Positions 43,013 to 51,404 of a DNA stretch of 64,000 bases are shown here, piece after piece. This DNA comes from Caballeronia sp. TF1N1 (GTDB lineage: Bacteria > Pseudomonadota > Gammaproteobacteria > Burkholderiales > Burkholderiaceae). The stretch spans positions 112,553-176,552 of the forward strand of contig NZ_CP084630.1 in the NCBI RefSeq assembly GCF_022878925.1, in the 5' to 3' direction. The translations under genes were made by a program, and so were the position numbers. Every line of letters begins with the position of its first letter. Position 1 is the first letter of the stretch. The notes below the pieces were generated by a model. That model had not been told where the DNA came from and made no database searches. It was given only the letters and a program-made list of their open reading frames with translations.

Positions 43013-44452
43013 ATGACTCAGGATGCGATCAGCGCGGATGCGGCGATCGTCGGCGGTGGGCTGGCCGGTCTGTCGGCGGCCGTGCGTCTCGCCGAACTCG
43101 GCCTGTCCGCCGTCTTGCTCGAAGCGGGCGAGGACGCGCATTACGCGGCCAATTCGCGCTATGCGGGCGGCGTATTCCACCTCGCCTTCCGCGATCTCGA
43201 CGATGCACCGCATGTGCTCGCGCAGGCCATCACCGAAGCAAGCGCGGGTCTGCGCGATCCTTCACTGGCCCTCGCACTCGCCCACGACGGCGCGCGCACG
43301 GTGCGCTGGCTGGCCGCGCACGGCGGCGAATTCGGACGCGGTGGCGAGTACCCCTTCATGGGCAATATGCTGATGCCGTTCAGCCTGCGCGAGACGGGCT
43401 TTCAAAATCACTGGCGCGGCAAGGGCTGCGACCGGCTGTTGCAGGCGCTGGAGGACGCGTTTGTCGCGGCCGGCGGGCGCATCGTGCGCGGTGCGCGGGC
43501 GCGCGAACTGATGTTGTCCGATGGCCGATGCGCGGGCGTCGACGCACAGATGAAGGATGGTCGCCGCTTCGTGGTGCGTGCATCCAGCGTATTGCTCGCC
43601 GATGGCGGTTTCGCCGGCAATGCGCAGATGGTTCGAGAGCATATTTCGCCGCGTCCGGAACATCTGTGCAGGCGCGGCGCGGGCACGGGTCTCGGCGATG
43701 GCATCCGCATGGCGCAAGAGGCGGGCGCGGCGCTGATCGGCATGGACCGGTTTTATGGGCATGTGCAGCATAAAAATGCTTTGTATGACGAATCGCTCTG
43801 GCCGTATCCGGTGCTGGATATCGTCGCCTCTTGCGCAATCGTCGTCGATGCGAACGGGCGTCGTTTCACGGACGAAGGGCTGGGCGGGGTTGCGCTCGCC
43901 AACGCTATTGCGGCACTGGACGAACCGCTGTCGTCCTTCGTCGTGCTCGATGAAAACCTGTGGGAAACCGCAGGCCGTGCGTTTTTACTCGCGCCGAATC
44001 CGGCGCTCGAATCGCTCGGCGCGACGCTGCATCGTGCGAGGGGTCTCGATGCGCTGGCGGCCGAAACCGGCATGAATGCGCAAGCCCTTGCGCGCAGTAT
44101 CGATACGTATAACGCCGCGCTGGAAAGGGGCGCGCTCGGATCATTGCAGCCGCCGCGTACCGTGAAGCCCGCGATGCTCGCAGGCGGCGCCGCGCCGATT
44201 CGCGGACCGCGCTATCTCGCGATTCCGCTGTGCGCGGGCCTGACCTACACGATGGGCGGAATCGTGATCGACGCCGACGCACGCGCGCTCGACTCACACG
44301 ATCGCCCCGTGCGCGGACTCTACGCGGCGGGCGCGACGACAGGTGGAATCGAAGGCGGTACGAACTCGGGTTATGTAGGCGGCCTGATCAAGGCCGCCGT
44401 GTTCGGTATGCGCGCGGCCGAGGCGATTGCCGGCGACCGCGCGGCGGAATAA
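43013..44452 (+). CDS. FAD-dependent dehydrogenase of the fumarate reductase/ketosteroid-dehydrogenase type
   Basis: 479 aa from ATG 43013, chosen for GGAG eight bases upstream; an ATG at 42983 overlapping livF is possible. The FAD motif is AAIVGGGLAGLSAAVRLAEL and LLEAGEDAHYAANSRYAGG follows. The C-terminal second FAD segment is CAGLTYTMGGIVIDADARAL, then GLYAAGATTGGIEGGTNSGY. The family includes 3-ketosteroid delta1-dehydrogenases, tricarballylate dehydrogenase and ring-aromatising cyclohexanone-carboxylate desaturases. Its place in the importer operon suggests that it acts on a pathway compound, possibly introducing ring double bonds. Confidence 0.85.
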   Translation: MTQDAISADAAIVGGGLAGLSAAVRLAELGLSAVLLEAGEDAHYAANSRYAGGVFHLAFRDLDDAPHVLAQAITEASAGLRDPSLALALAHDGARTVRWLAAHGGEFGRGGEYPFMGNMLMPFSLRETGFQNHWRGKGCDRLLQALEDAFVAAGGRIVRGARARELMLSDGRCAGVDAQMKDGRRFVVRASSVLLADGGFAGNAQMVREHISPRPEHLCRRGAGTGLGDGIRMAQEAGAALIGMDRFYGHVQHKNALYDESLWPYPVLDIVASCAIVVDANGRRFTDEGLGGVALANAIAALDEPLSSFVVLDENLWETAGRAFLLAPNPALESLGATLHRARGLDALAAETGMNAQALARSIDTYNAALERGALGSLQPPRTVKPAMLAGGAAPIRGPRYLAIPLCAGLTYTMGGIVIDADARALDSHDRPVRGLYAAGATTGGIEGGTNSGYVGGLIKAAVFGMRAAEAIAGDRAAE

Positions 44453-44457
44453 ACACG

Positions 44458-44484
44458 AAAGCGCCGGTTCAACCGGCGCGTTTC
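44458..44484. terminator. Bidirectional terminator between convergent genes
   Basis: GCGCCGG-TTCAA-CCGGCGC (44461-44479) is flanked by AAA on the left and TTT on the right. It sits between the FAD-dehydrogenase stop and the GntR stop at 44469, within the last codons of the GntR gene. Confidence 0.75.
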
Positions 44485-45269
44485 GTATCCAGCGTCTGCG
44501 AAAGATAGTGCTTCTGCAGCGCCTTCAGATGCGTTTCCATCTCGGCGACGGCTTTCTCTTCGTCGCGCGCAATCAGATGTTTGAGCAGGCGCTTGCGTGA
44601 CGGCATCACGGCGCTGTCGGGCAGCGGCGCGAGCACTTCGAGCAACTGTTCGTGGATTTCGACCAGCGCGTCCGTGAGGATCACGATCACCGGATTGCGC
44701 GCCGCCCGTGCCAACAGCCGATGAAATTCCAGATTGATGCGCACACGCTCGCGGACATCGCCCTGAGCGACGGCGGCTTCGCTTTCGCGCACGTTTTCCT
44801 TCATCGCTTCGAGGTCTTCGTCATTGGCGCGCAGACAGGCGAAGCGCGCCGCCGCGACGCTGACGATCAGACGCGCTTCGGTGAGATCGGCAGGTTTGAT
44901 CGCGCCGAGCCGGAACAAGTCGGAAAAGCCTGCGATGACCGCGTCGCCCTGGCCTTCGCGCACGAATGCGCCGCCGGTTGCGCCCTTGCGGAATTCGAGC
45001 ACGCCGGCGATTTCCAGCGAGCGCAGCGCTTCGCGCACCGTGTTGCGCGACAGATCGAACGACTCCGCCAGATCACGTTCCGACGGCAGCCGGTCGCCAG
45101 GCTGAAGCGCGCCGCTCGCAAGCTGGCTGCGAATCTGATCGGCGACCGCTTCGAAGGCCCGGCGCGTCTGCACCGGCGAGTAAGCAGGGGTGGGCCGTGC
45201 AGACGCAGCGCCCGATTCGGCCGCTGGAGCAGCGGTGGGAGAGGCGGCGCGGCGCAGCGTGCGGTTCAT
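44469..45269 (-). CDS. GntR-family regulator with FCD ligand domain (likely master regulator of the island)
   Basis: 266 aa from ATG 45269 (MNRTLRRAASPTAAPAAESG); a TTG at 45284 would add five residues. The winged HTH is complete: RSQLASGALQPGDRLPSERD, LAESFDLSRNTVREALRSLE, IAGVLEFRKGATGGAFVREG. The all-helical FCD domain has His residues at metal/ligand positions (FHRLLARAARN, KHLIARDEEK, METHLKALQK). It is the only GntR gene in the island. The repeated 19-bp dyad with TTGG/CCAA arms is of the FadR-subfamily type, so it is the natural binder. It probably represses until a pathway acid or CoA ester binds. Confidence 0.9.
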   Translation of the reverse strand: MNRTLRRAASPTAAPAAESGAASARPTPAYSPVQTRRAFEAVADQIRSQLASGALQPGDRLPSERDLAESFDLSRNTVREALRSLEIAGVLEFRKGATGGAFVREGQGDAVIAGFSDLFRLGAIKPADLTEARLIVSVAAARFACLRANDEDLEAMKENVRESEAAVAQGDVRERVRINLEFHRLLARAARNPVIVILTDALVEIHEQLLEVLAPLPDSAVMPSRKRLLKHLIARDEEKAVAEMETHLKALQKHYLSQTLDTKRAG

Positions 45270-45280
45270 GGCAGTGGCTT

Positions 45281-45299
45281 TCAATGATTAATCCATTCA
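45281..45299. promoter_or_regulatory. Weak operator-like sequence at the GntR gene start
   Basis: TCAATGATTAATCCATTCA agrees with TCAATGGTTCATCCAATGA at 15 of 19 positions. It lies 12 bases before the chosen GntR start, where binding would give autoregulation. Weaker than the seven main sites. Confidence 0.35.
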
Positions 45300-45409
45300 A
45301 GGGATAGACAGATGCTAACCGCTCGTCCGGGAATCGACAAGCCAGGCCGAATGGCCAATTGGGAAGTCGGTTTCCGCTTTCGCAGGTATACGCCAATTGC
45401 TTAAAATAA

Positions 45410-45428
45410 ACAATGGATGAACCATTGA
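45410..45428. promoter_or_regulatory. Operator 3 of the regulon (between gntR and MFS gene)
   Basis: ACAATGGATGAACCATTGA; the arms CAATGG and CCATTG are perfectly symmetric. It lies in the AT-rich gap between the divergent GntR and MFS genes, 25 bases before the MFS start. No clean -35/-10 pair was assigned here. Confidence 0.8.
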
Positions 45429-45452
45429 AATATGCGTATTTAAACTAAAGCA

Positions 45453-46712
45453 ATGAAATCCAATCGCCTGACAGTTGACGAAACCGCCGCAGCCGAAACC
45501 GATGACGATGTGGCGGCGCCGGGTTATCGCTGGATCATTCTGCTGGTGATCTGGTCGGCCTTCACCGTGAGTTGCGTGGACCGCTTCGCGTGGGCGAGCG
45601 TGGCCGCATCGGTCGGACGCGAACTGGGCTTTCCGTTAGCGCTGCTCGGCTCGCTGACCACGGCTTTCTATGTGGGATACACGGTGTCGTGCCCGTTGGG
45701 CGGCGTGCTGGCGGATAAGTTCGGCAGCCGCGCGACGCTCGCGCTGTCGATGTTCCCGCTCGCCGCGCTCACCTTCTGCTTCGGCTATGCGCAGAGCTTC
45801 ACGACGGCCGTCGCCTTGCACGCGGCAATGGGATTCGCCGCAGGCGCAGAGTACGGCGCGACCATCAAAGTGCTGACCGTGTGGTTCGTCAAGGATAAAG
45901 GGCGCGCGTTCGGCATCTGGGCGACCGGCACATCCGTGTCCGTGGTGCTCGCCAACGCGACGGTGCCGCGCATCGCCGCATCGTGGGGATGGCAGTTGGC
46001 GTATCGATGGCTCGGTATCGCGACGTTCGCGTTCACCGTGCTGTGCGTGCTGATGGTGAGAAACGCGCCACGGCGACGCGCGAGGGAACGGGTCACATCG
46101 GGTGAACTGATTGCGCTGCTCCGAAACCGCGCGCTCATGCTCGTCGCGCTCGCGGGAGCGGGCGCGCTGTACGGCACGCTCGGCTTTGTCGCGTGGGCGA
46201 ATACCTTGCTGACGGTGGCGCACGGCGTCTCGCAGATCGGCGCGGGCTCGGTGCTGATGGGCTTCGGCGTCGGCGCATTCGTGTCCAAGCCGTGCTTCGG
46301 CTGGCTCTACGACCGATGGCACGCGCAGGCCAGATTCATCGCCATTGCAGCGCTCTTGTGCTTCGTCGTGCTGCTGATCGCCTTCGGCAAATGCACTTCG
46401 ATGACGGGCTACTACGTGATCGCGCCCCTGCTCGGCGCGGCCGCCTATGGCTACACGCCTTTGCTCATCGGACTCTATACACGCGCATCCGGCGCACGTC
46501 TCGCGGGCGCGGCGGCGGGACTCGTCAATACCGTGTGGTCAGTGGGCAGCTTCGTCTCGCCCATCGTCGCGGGCTATGTGTTCGCGCACGGCCGCTCCGT
46601 CGATACCACTCTCGCCGTCATCGCCGCCGGGCCGCTCGCCGGCGCGCTCGTGCTGGCCTTCGTGCGTGAGAACCCACAGCCACACGCATCCGATTTGGAT
46701 GCGGACGCTTGA
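45453..46712 (+). CDS. MFS transporter (organic acid/anion symporter type)
   Basis: 419 aa with twelve predicted membrane segments. It starts with a soluble acidic N-terminus (TVDETAAAETDDDVAAPGYR). The MFS motif A-like GGVLADKFGSRATLALSMFP is between helices 2 and 3, and a second copy-like WLYDRWHAQARF between helices 8 and 9. The ACS/anion:cation symporter group is the nearest in pattern. It probably imports the aromatic or organic acid substrate alongside the ABC system. Its stop codon overlaps the -35 of the next operon. Confidence 0.88.
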   Translation: MKSNRLTVDETAAAETDDDVAAPGYRWIILLVIWSAFTVSCVDRFAWASVAASVGRELGFPLALLGSLTTAFYVGYTVSCPLGGVLADKFGSRATLALSMFPLAALTFCFGYAQSFTTAVALHAAMGFAAGAEYGATIKVLTVWFVKDKGRAFGIWATGTSVSVVLANATVPRIAASWGWQLAYRWLGIATFAFTVLCVLMVRNAPRRRARERVTSGELIALLRNRALMLVALAGAGALYGTLGFVAWANTLLTVAHGVSQIGAGSVLMGFGVGAFVSKPCFGWLYDRWHAQARFIAIAALLCFVVLLIAFGKCTSMTGYYVIAPLLGAAAYGYTPLLIGLYTRASGARLAGAAAGLVNTVWSVGSFVSPIVAGYVFAHGRSVDTTLAVIAAGPLAGALVLAFVRENPQPHASDLDADA

Positions 46713-46759
46713 CATCCACGCGCATCTGCGCAACTATTATTCAAAGGTTCAACCAATGA
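46709..46759 (+). promoter_or_regulatory. Promoter and operator 4 of the regulon (lower-pathway operon)
   Basis: TTGACA (46709-46714), overlapping the MFS stop codon, TATTAT-like -10 (46733-46740), then TCAAAGGTTCAACCAATGA (46741-46759), ending 16 bases before the ATG of the hydratase-family gene. Confidence 0.78.
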
Positions 46760-46775
46760 TATTGTGGAGATAAAG

Positions 46776-47654
46776 ATGAGCGATGACCTGCGAGACCTCG
46801 TGACCTACGAAGCGCACGACGGCCGTGCCTACATCACGTTTTGCCGGGACGAGAAACGCAATGCGCTGACCTATGAAATGTTCGACCGGATGATGGAGCA
46901 CATCGAACGCGCCGAAGCCGACGACGATGTGCGCGCCATCATCTTCCGCAGCGAAGGGCGCGACTTTTCCACGGGGCACGATCTCGCACAGGTCGGTGGC
47001 GCGGAATATGGCTTCTCGAAGGAACCGGGCGCGCGCCGCCCGAGCCAGCGCGTTCGTCTGTCCTTCGACAAGCGCCACGTCGAGCAATTCCGTCAGTTGC
47101 TCTACTGCACCAAGCCGACGCTCTCGCTGGTGCAAGGCTATTGCGTCGGCGCGGGACTTTATATCGTCGAGGCGAGCGATCTGGCGATTGCAGCGGACGA
47201 CGCGAAGATCGGCCATCCCGAACAGAAGATGGGGCTCGCGGGCGCGTCCTATATGACGAGCATCAATATCCTCGCACTCGGGCCGAAAAAGGCCCGCGAA
47301 ATTCTTCTGCTTGGCGAAACCATGAGCGGCACCGAAGCGGCGCGCATCGGCCTCGTGAACAAGGCGGTGCCTGCAAGTGAACTGGCTGCGGCTGGCGAGG
47401 ACTGGGCAGAGCGCATCGTGCGCCTGCCGCGCGATGCCATCGCTATCGGCAAAGCGGCGACGCACTTGTCGCTCGACTCGCTCGGCATGACCTCGCAGTT
47501 CGTGCACGGCTATGTGATGCACGCGCTCGGCACCAATATCCGCTACGAGTCCGATGAAAACAACTTCATGAAAGAGCGCCGCAGCAAGGGCGTGACGGGC
47601 GCGGCCCATTCGCGCGAATCGCGCTACGAAGGGCAGGGCAAGACTGAAGAATGA
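46776..47654 (+). CDS. Enoyl-CoA hydratase/isomerase (crotonase) family protein
   Basis: 292 aa from ATG 46776 (RBS GGAGATAA). The crotonase core is clear: YITFCRDEKRNALTYEMFDR, IIFRSEGRDFSTGHDLAQ (oxyanion hole) and SLVQGYCVGAGLYIVEASDL, then KIGHPEQKMGL. The second catalytic Glu (HPE) is kept, but the first (GGGxE in hydratases) is a Tyr in GAGLY, so it may not be a plain hydratase; ring-cleaving and isomerase members show such changes. It is the first gene of the lower operon and acts on CoA esters formed by the CoA-transferases. Confidence 0.88.
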   Translation: MSDDLRDLVTYEAHDGRAYITFCRDEKRNALTYEMFDRMMEHIERAEADDDVRAIIFRSEGRDFSTGHDLAQVGGAEYGFSKEPGARRPSQRVRLSFDKRHVEQFRQLLYCTKPTLSLVQGYCVGAGLYIVEASDLAIAADDAKIGHPEQKMGLAGASYMTSINILALGPKKAREILLLGETMSGTEAARIGLVNKAVPASELAAAGEDWAERIVRLPRDAIAIGKAATHLSLDSLGMTSQFVHGYVMHALGTNIRYESDENNFMKERRSKGVTGAAHSRESRYEGQGKTEE

Positions 47655-47708
47655 TGCTGGCATCAAGGGCCATCGAAGAAGCAACTGAGCAAGTAAAAAG
47701 GGCAGAAC

Positions 47709-48503
47709 ATGATTACTGATCTCACCGGCGCGGCGGCGGTCGTGCTCGGCGGCACCAAGGGTATCGGGCGGGCTTCGGTCGTGAAGCTCGCGCAAAGCGG
47801 CGCGAATGTCGTGATTCAGGGACGCGACGAAGACGCCGCGCGCGCCCTGATCGACGAATGCAAGGAACATGCGGGCGAACGCGTGTTCGTCAACAGCGAT
47901 TTGCTGAGTTACGAAGGGATCGAGCGTGCCGTCGCGCATGCGGTGGAGCGCTTCGGCAAGGTGGATATCGTGGTGGCGAGCGGCGGTCCGCGCGACCCGA
48001 AACCGAAGCTGTTCGTCGATATGTCGCCGGAAGAAGGCGTCGCTTGTCTGAACAGCCGGCTGATGCCGCGCCTGAATGCCGTGCACGCGGCCACGCGCTT
48101 TATGCGCGAACAGGGCTACGGCAAGATCGTGCTCATCACCACGGACGCGGCGCGCATTCCCACGCCCAGCGAATCGATGATCGGCGCGGCGGGGGCATCG
48201 ATCATGTTTCTGACGCGCGCGCTCGGCGCGGAGCTTGCACATTTCGGTATCCGTATCAATTCGGTAGCGACGACGCTCACCACCGGCACGCCCGCGCACG
48301 ATCGCTTTCTGGCGGCGAAGGAAGCGGGTTCGCAGGAAGTCATCGTCAAGGCCTTTACGAAGGCCGAGCAGCGCGTGAAGTTCAAGCTCAACCGCGCAGA
48401 AGACCTCGCCGAATACATCCTCTATCTGGCGAGCCGCGAATCGGATCAAGTCTCGGGATCGACGTTGAGCATCAACGGTGGCCTCTCGTTTCCCGGCTAT
48501 TGA
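47709..48503 (+). CDS. Short-chain dehydrogenase/reductase-like protein lacking the Tyr-Lys pair
   Basis: 264 aa. The cofactor motif GGTKGIGRASVVKLAQSGAN is intact, and IVVASGGPRDPK replaces the usual NNAG. After the serine-strand equivalent IVLITTDAARIPTPSESMIG, where YxxxK is expected, the sequence reads SMIGAAGASIMFLTRAL. Both catalytic Tyr and Lys are missing. The C-terminal SVSGSTLSINGGLSFPG-like end (DQVSGSTLSINGGLS) is normal. It may bind NAD(P) without classical SDR chemistry or use another acid/base. It is in the operon between the crotonase and the acyl-CoA dehydrogenase. Confidence 0.85.
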   Translation: MITDLTGAAAVVLGGTKGIGRASVVKLAQSGANVVIQGRDEDAARALIDECKEHAGERVFVNSDLLSYEGIERAVAHAVERFGKVDIVVASGGPRDPKPKLFVDMSPEEGVACLNSRLMPRLNAVHAATRFMREQGYGKIVLITTDAARIPTPSESMIGAAGASIMFLTRALGAELAHFGIRINSVATTLTTGTPAHDRFLAAKEAGSQEVIVKAFTKAEQRVKFKLNRAEDLAEYILYLASRESDQVSGSTLSINGGLSFPGY

Positions 48504-48517
48504 ATTCAGGAGTTCAT

Positions 48518-49660
48518 ATGCGTCTCGATGAAGATCTCGTCGCCATTCGCGATTCGGTTCGCCGCATGGTGCAAAAGCATGTCGTTCCGCTCGTCGCCAG
48601 CATGGAAGCAGAGGACCGCTTTCCGCAGGAACTGGTGCCGGTATTCGGCGATATGGGTCTGCTGCAATTGTGGCTGCCCGAGGAATACGGCGGTCCGGGC
48701 GGCAATCTGAAGACCGTGTGTATCGTGAAGGAAGAGATTGCGAAGGTCTCGCTCGCTGCGGCCACGCTCTGCGGCAATAACTCGATTTCCTTCGTGCTGC
48801 CGCTGCTGCACTTCGGCACCGAGGAGCAAAAGAGCCGCTTGCTGCCGCTTGCGGCTGAAGGTCGCCTGGTCAGCGCGATTGCCGTGACGGAGCCGCAATC
48901 CGGATCGGATGTGTCGTCCATTCGCACGCGCGCCGTTCGAGATGGCGACAGCTATGTGATCAACGGCCAGAAAAACTGGATCACCTGGGGCGGTCACGCG
49001 CACTATGTGCTGGTGTTCGCGCGCACCTCGGAAGCAGGCGGCTCGGACGGCATCAGCGCCTTTCTCGTCGATACCACCACGCCCGGTTTCCGGCTCGGCC
49101 GCCAGGAGCACAAGATGGGTCGCCACGGCGCGCCCAATCACGAGCTCTTCTTCGACGACATGCGCGTGCCCGCCGATTGCCGTCTGGGCGCGGAAGGTGA
49201 GGGCTTCAAGGCCTGCATGAAGGTGCTCGATCTGAACCGTCCGACCATCGCCGCGACCTCGCTCGGACTGGCGCAGGGCGCGCTCGATGTGGCGGTCGCG
49301 TATGCCAAGGATCGTCGCCAGTTCGGCCGTCCGATCGCGGAATTCCAGGGCATGCAGTTCAAGCTCGCCGACATGGCGATCAAGGTCGAAGCCGCGCGCA
49401 ATCTGCTCTACAACTGCGCCGACGAGATCGATTCCGGCGACCACTCGCGCCTGAACATGCTGTCGTCGATCACCAAGTGCTTCGTCACGGACATTGCGAT
49501 GGAGGTCACCACCGAAGCCGTGCAGGTGCTCGGCAGCTACGGCTATTCGAAGGAGTTTCCGGTCGAACGCATGATGCGCGACGCCAAGCTCAACCAGATT
49601 ATCGAAGGCACCAACGAGATTCATCGGCTGATCGTGGCGCGGCGGCTGCTAGCGGCCTGA
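48518..49660 (+). CDS. Acyl-CoA dehydrogenase
   Basis: 380 aa from ATG 48518 (TTCAGGAGTTCAT). The N-terminal helical domain is followed by the FAD/substrate motif IAVTEPQSGSDVSSIRTRAV, a W in INGQKNWITWGGHAHYVLVF, and YAKDRRQFGRPIAEFQGMQF. The catalytic base is Glu363 in QIIEGTNEIHRLI. It introduces a double bond in a CoA ester. Electrons pass to the ETF encoded immediately downstream, so the operon supplies its own electron carrier. Confidence 0.93.
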   Translation: MRLDEDLVAIRDSVRRMVQKHVVPLVASMEAEDRFPQELVPVFGDMGLLQLWLPEEYGGPGGNLKTVCIVKEEIAKVSLAAATLCGNNSISFVLPLLHFGTEEQKSRLLPLAAEGRLVSAIAVTEPQSGSDVSSIRTRAVRDGDSYVINGQKNWITWGGHAHYVLVFARTSEAGGSDGISAFLVDTTTPGFRLGRQEHKMGRHGAPNHELFFDDMRVPADCRLGAEGEGFKACMKVLDLNRPTIAATSLGLAQGALDVAVAYAKDRRQFGRPIAEFQGMQFKLADMAIKVEAARNLLYNCADEIDSGDHSRLNMLSSITKCFVTDIAMEVTTEAVQVLGSYGYSKEFPVERMMRDAKLNQIIEGTNEIHRLIVARRLLAA

Positions 49661-49698
49661 GAACGGAAAGCGCCTTCTGAAGCGGAGAAACGGAAAAC

Positions 49699-50451
49699 AT
49701 GAAAGTGATGGTGGCGGTCAAGCGCGTGCTCGACTACAACGTGACGCCGCGCGTGAAGCGCGATGGCTCGGGACTCGATATCGCCAACGCGAAAATGTCG
49801 ATGAACCCGTTCGACGAGATCGCCGTGGAAGAAGCGGTGCGCCTGAAGGAAGCGGGCGTCGTGACCGAGGTGATCGCGGTGTCGTGCGGTGTGGCGCAAT
49901 GTCAGGAAACCTTACGAACGGCGCTGGCTATCGGTGCGGATCGCGCCATTCTGGTGGAGTCGGACGAACCGCCGGAACCGCTCGCGGTCGCCAAGCTTCT
50001 GAAGGCGCTGGCGGATCAGGAGAAGCCCGAGCTCGTGATCGTCGGCAAACAGGCGATCGACGACGATTCGAATCAGACCGGTCAAATGCTGGCCGCGCTC
50101 GCAGGCTGGCCGCAAGCGACGTTTGCATCGAGTGTCGTGATCGAGCAAGGAAAGGCCACGGTATCGCGTGAAGTCGATGGCGGGACCGAAACGATTGCGC
50201 TGAGATTGCCCGCTGTGGTGACCACCGATCTGCGTCTGAACGAGCCGCGTTATGTGACGCTGCCGAGCATCATGAAAGCAAAGAAGAAGCCGTTGACGAT
50301 CATCAAGCCGGCCGATCTCGGTGTCGATATCGCGCCGCGATTGAAGACGCTGAAGGTCGCTGAACCGCCGAAGCGTGGCGCGGGAATCACCGTGCCGGAT
50401 GTGACGACGCTGCTCGACAAACTCAGGACCGAAGCGAAGGTGCTCTCATGA
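49699..50451 (+). CDS. etfB: Electron transfer flavoprotein beta subunit
   Basis: 250 aa. [20 protein letters not shown] and [20 protein letters not shown] are the typical ETF-beta start. [20 protein letters not shown] and [14 protein letters not shown] (the recognition loop that docks on dehydrogenases) follow. It overlaps etfA by four bases. It accepts electrons from the acyl-CoA dehydrogenase next to it. Confidence 0.95.
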   Translation: MKVMVAVKRVLDYNVTPRVKRDGSGLDIANAKMSMNPFDEIAVEEAVRLKEAGVVTEVIAVSCGVAQCQETLRTALAIGADRAILVESDEPPEPLAVAKLLKALADQEKPELVIVGKQAIDDDSNQTGQMLAALAGWPQATFASSVVIEQGKATVSREVDGGTETIALRLPAVVTTDLRLNEPRYVTLPSIMKAKKKPLTIIKPADLGVDIAPRLKTLKVAEPPKRGAGITVPDVTTLLDKLRTEAKVLS

Positions 50452-51380
50452 CGACACTCATCATCGCGGAACACGATCGGACATCGATCAAGGCGGGCAC
50501 CCTGAATACGGTTGCAGCCGCCGCGAAGATCGGCGGCGAGATTCATGTGCTGATCGCGGGTGCGAATGCGCAAGGCGCGGCCGATCAGGCGGCGAAAATC
50601 GCCGGTGTATCGACCGTACTGCTTGCCGATGCACCGCAACTAGCCGACGGTCTTGCCGAAAACGTCGCCGCAACAGTAATCAGTATGGCGAAGGATTATT
50701 CGCATATTTGCCTGCCCGCGAAGGCATACGGCAAGAACATCGCGCCGCGTATTGCCGCGCTGCTCGACGTCGCGCAAATCAGCGATATCACGGCCGTAGT
50801 CAGCGCGGACACATTCGAGCGCCCGATCTACGCGGGCAATGCCATCGCCACGGTTCAATCGAACGATCCGGTCAAGGTCATCACCGTGCGCGCGACGGGT
50901 TTCGATCCCGCTGCAAACGAAGGCGGCAACGCTCGCATAGAAACGATCGAAGCCGCGCCCGACTCGGGTCTGTCGCAATTCATCAGCCGTGAAGTGACGA
51001 AGCTCGATCGCCCGGAACTCACGAGCGCACAGATCATCGTGTCCGGCGGGCGCGGTCTGGGCAGCAGCGAAAACTACACGCGCACGCTCGAACCACTCGC
51101 CGACAAGCTCAATGCCGCGCTCGGCGCATCGCGCGCGGCGGTCGATGCGGGCTATGTACCGAACGACTATCAGGTCGGGCAGACCGGCAAGATCGTCGCG
51201 CCGCAGCTTTATATCGCGGTCGGCATCTCCGGCGCAATTCAGCATCTCGCGGGCATGAAGGACTCGAAAGTCATCGTTGCGATCAACAAGGACCCGGAAG
51301 CGCCGATCTTCAGCGTCGCCGATTACGGTCTGGTCGGCGATCTGTTCGCGCTCGTGCCCGATTTCGTCAACCGTCTCTAG
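50448..51380 (+). CDS. etfA: Electron transfer flavoprotein alpha subunit
   Basis: 310 aa. N-terminal nucleotide-like domain ([20 protein letters not shown]) and FAD-binding C-terminal domain with [40 protein letters not shown] and [20 protein letters not shown]. It makes the heterodimer with the beta subunit and passes electrons to the quinone pool through ETF-QO, which is not encoded in the window. Confidence 0.95.
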   Translation: MTTLIIAEHDRTSIKAGTLNTVAAAAKIGGEIHVLIAGANAQGAADQAAKIAGVSTVLLADAPQLADGLAENVAATVISMAKDYSHICLPAKAYGKNIAPRIAALLDVAQISDITAVVSADTFERPIYAGNAIATVQSNDPVKVITVRATGFDPAANEGGNARIETIEAAPDSGLSQFISREVTKLDRPELTSAQIIVSGGRGLGSSENYTRTLEPLADKLNAALGASRAAVDAGYVPNDYQVGQTGKIVAPQLYIAVGISGAIQHLAGMKDSKVIVAINKDPEAPIFSVADYGLVGDLFALVPDFVNRL

Positions 51381-51404
51381 ATTCAACTCAAGCGGAGGAC
51401 CGCC

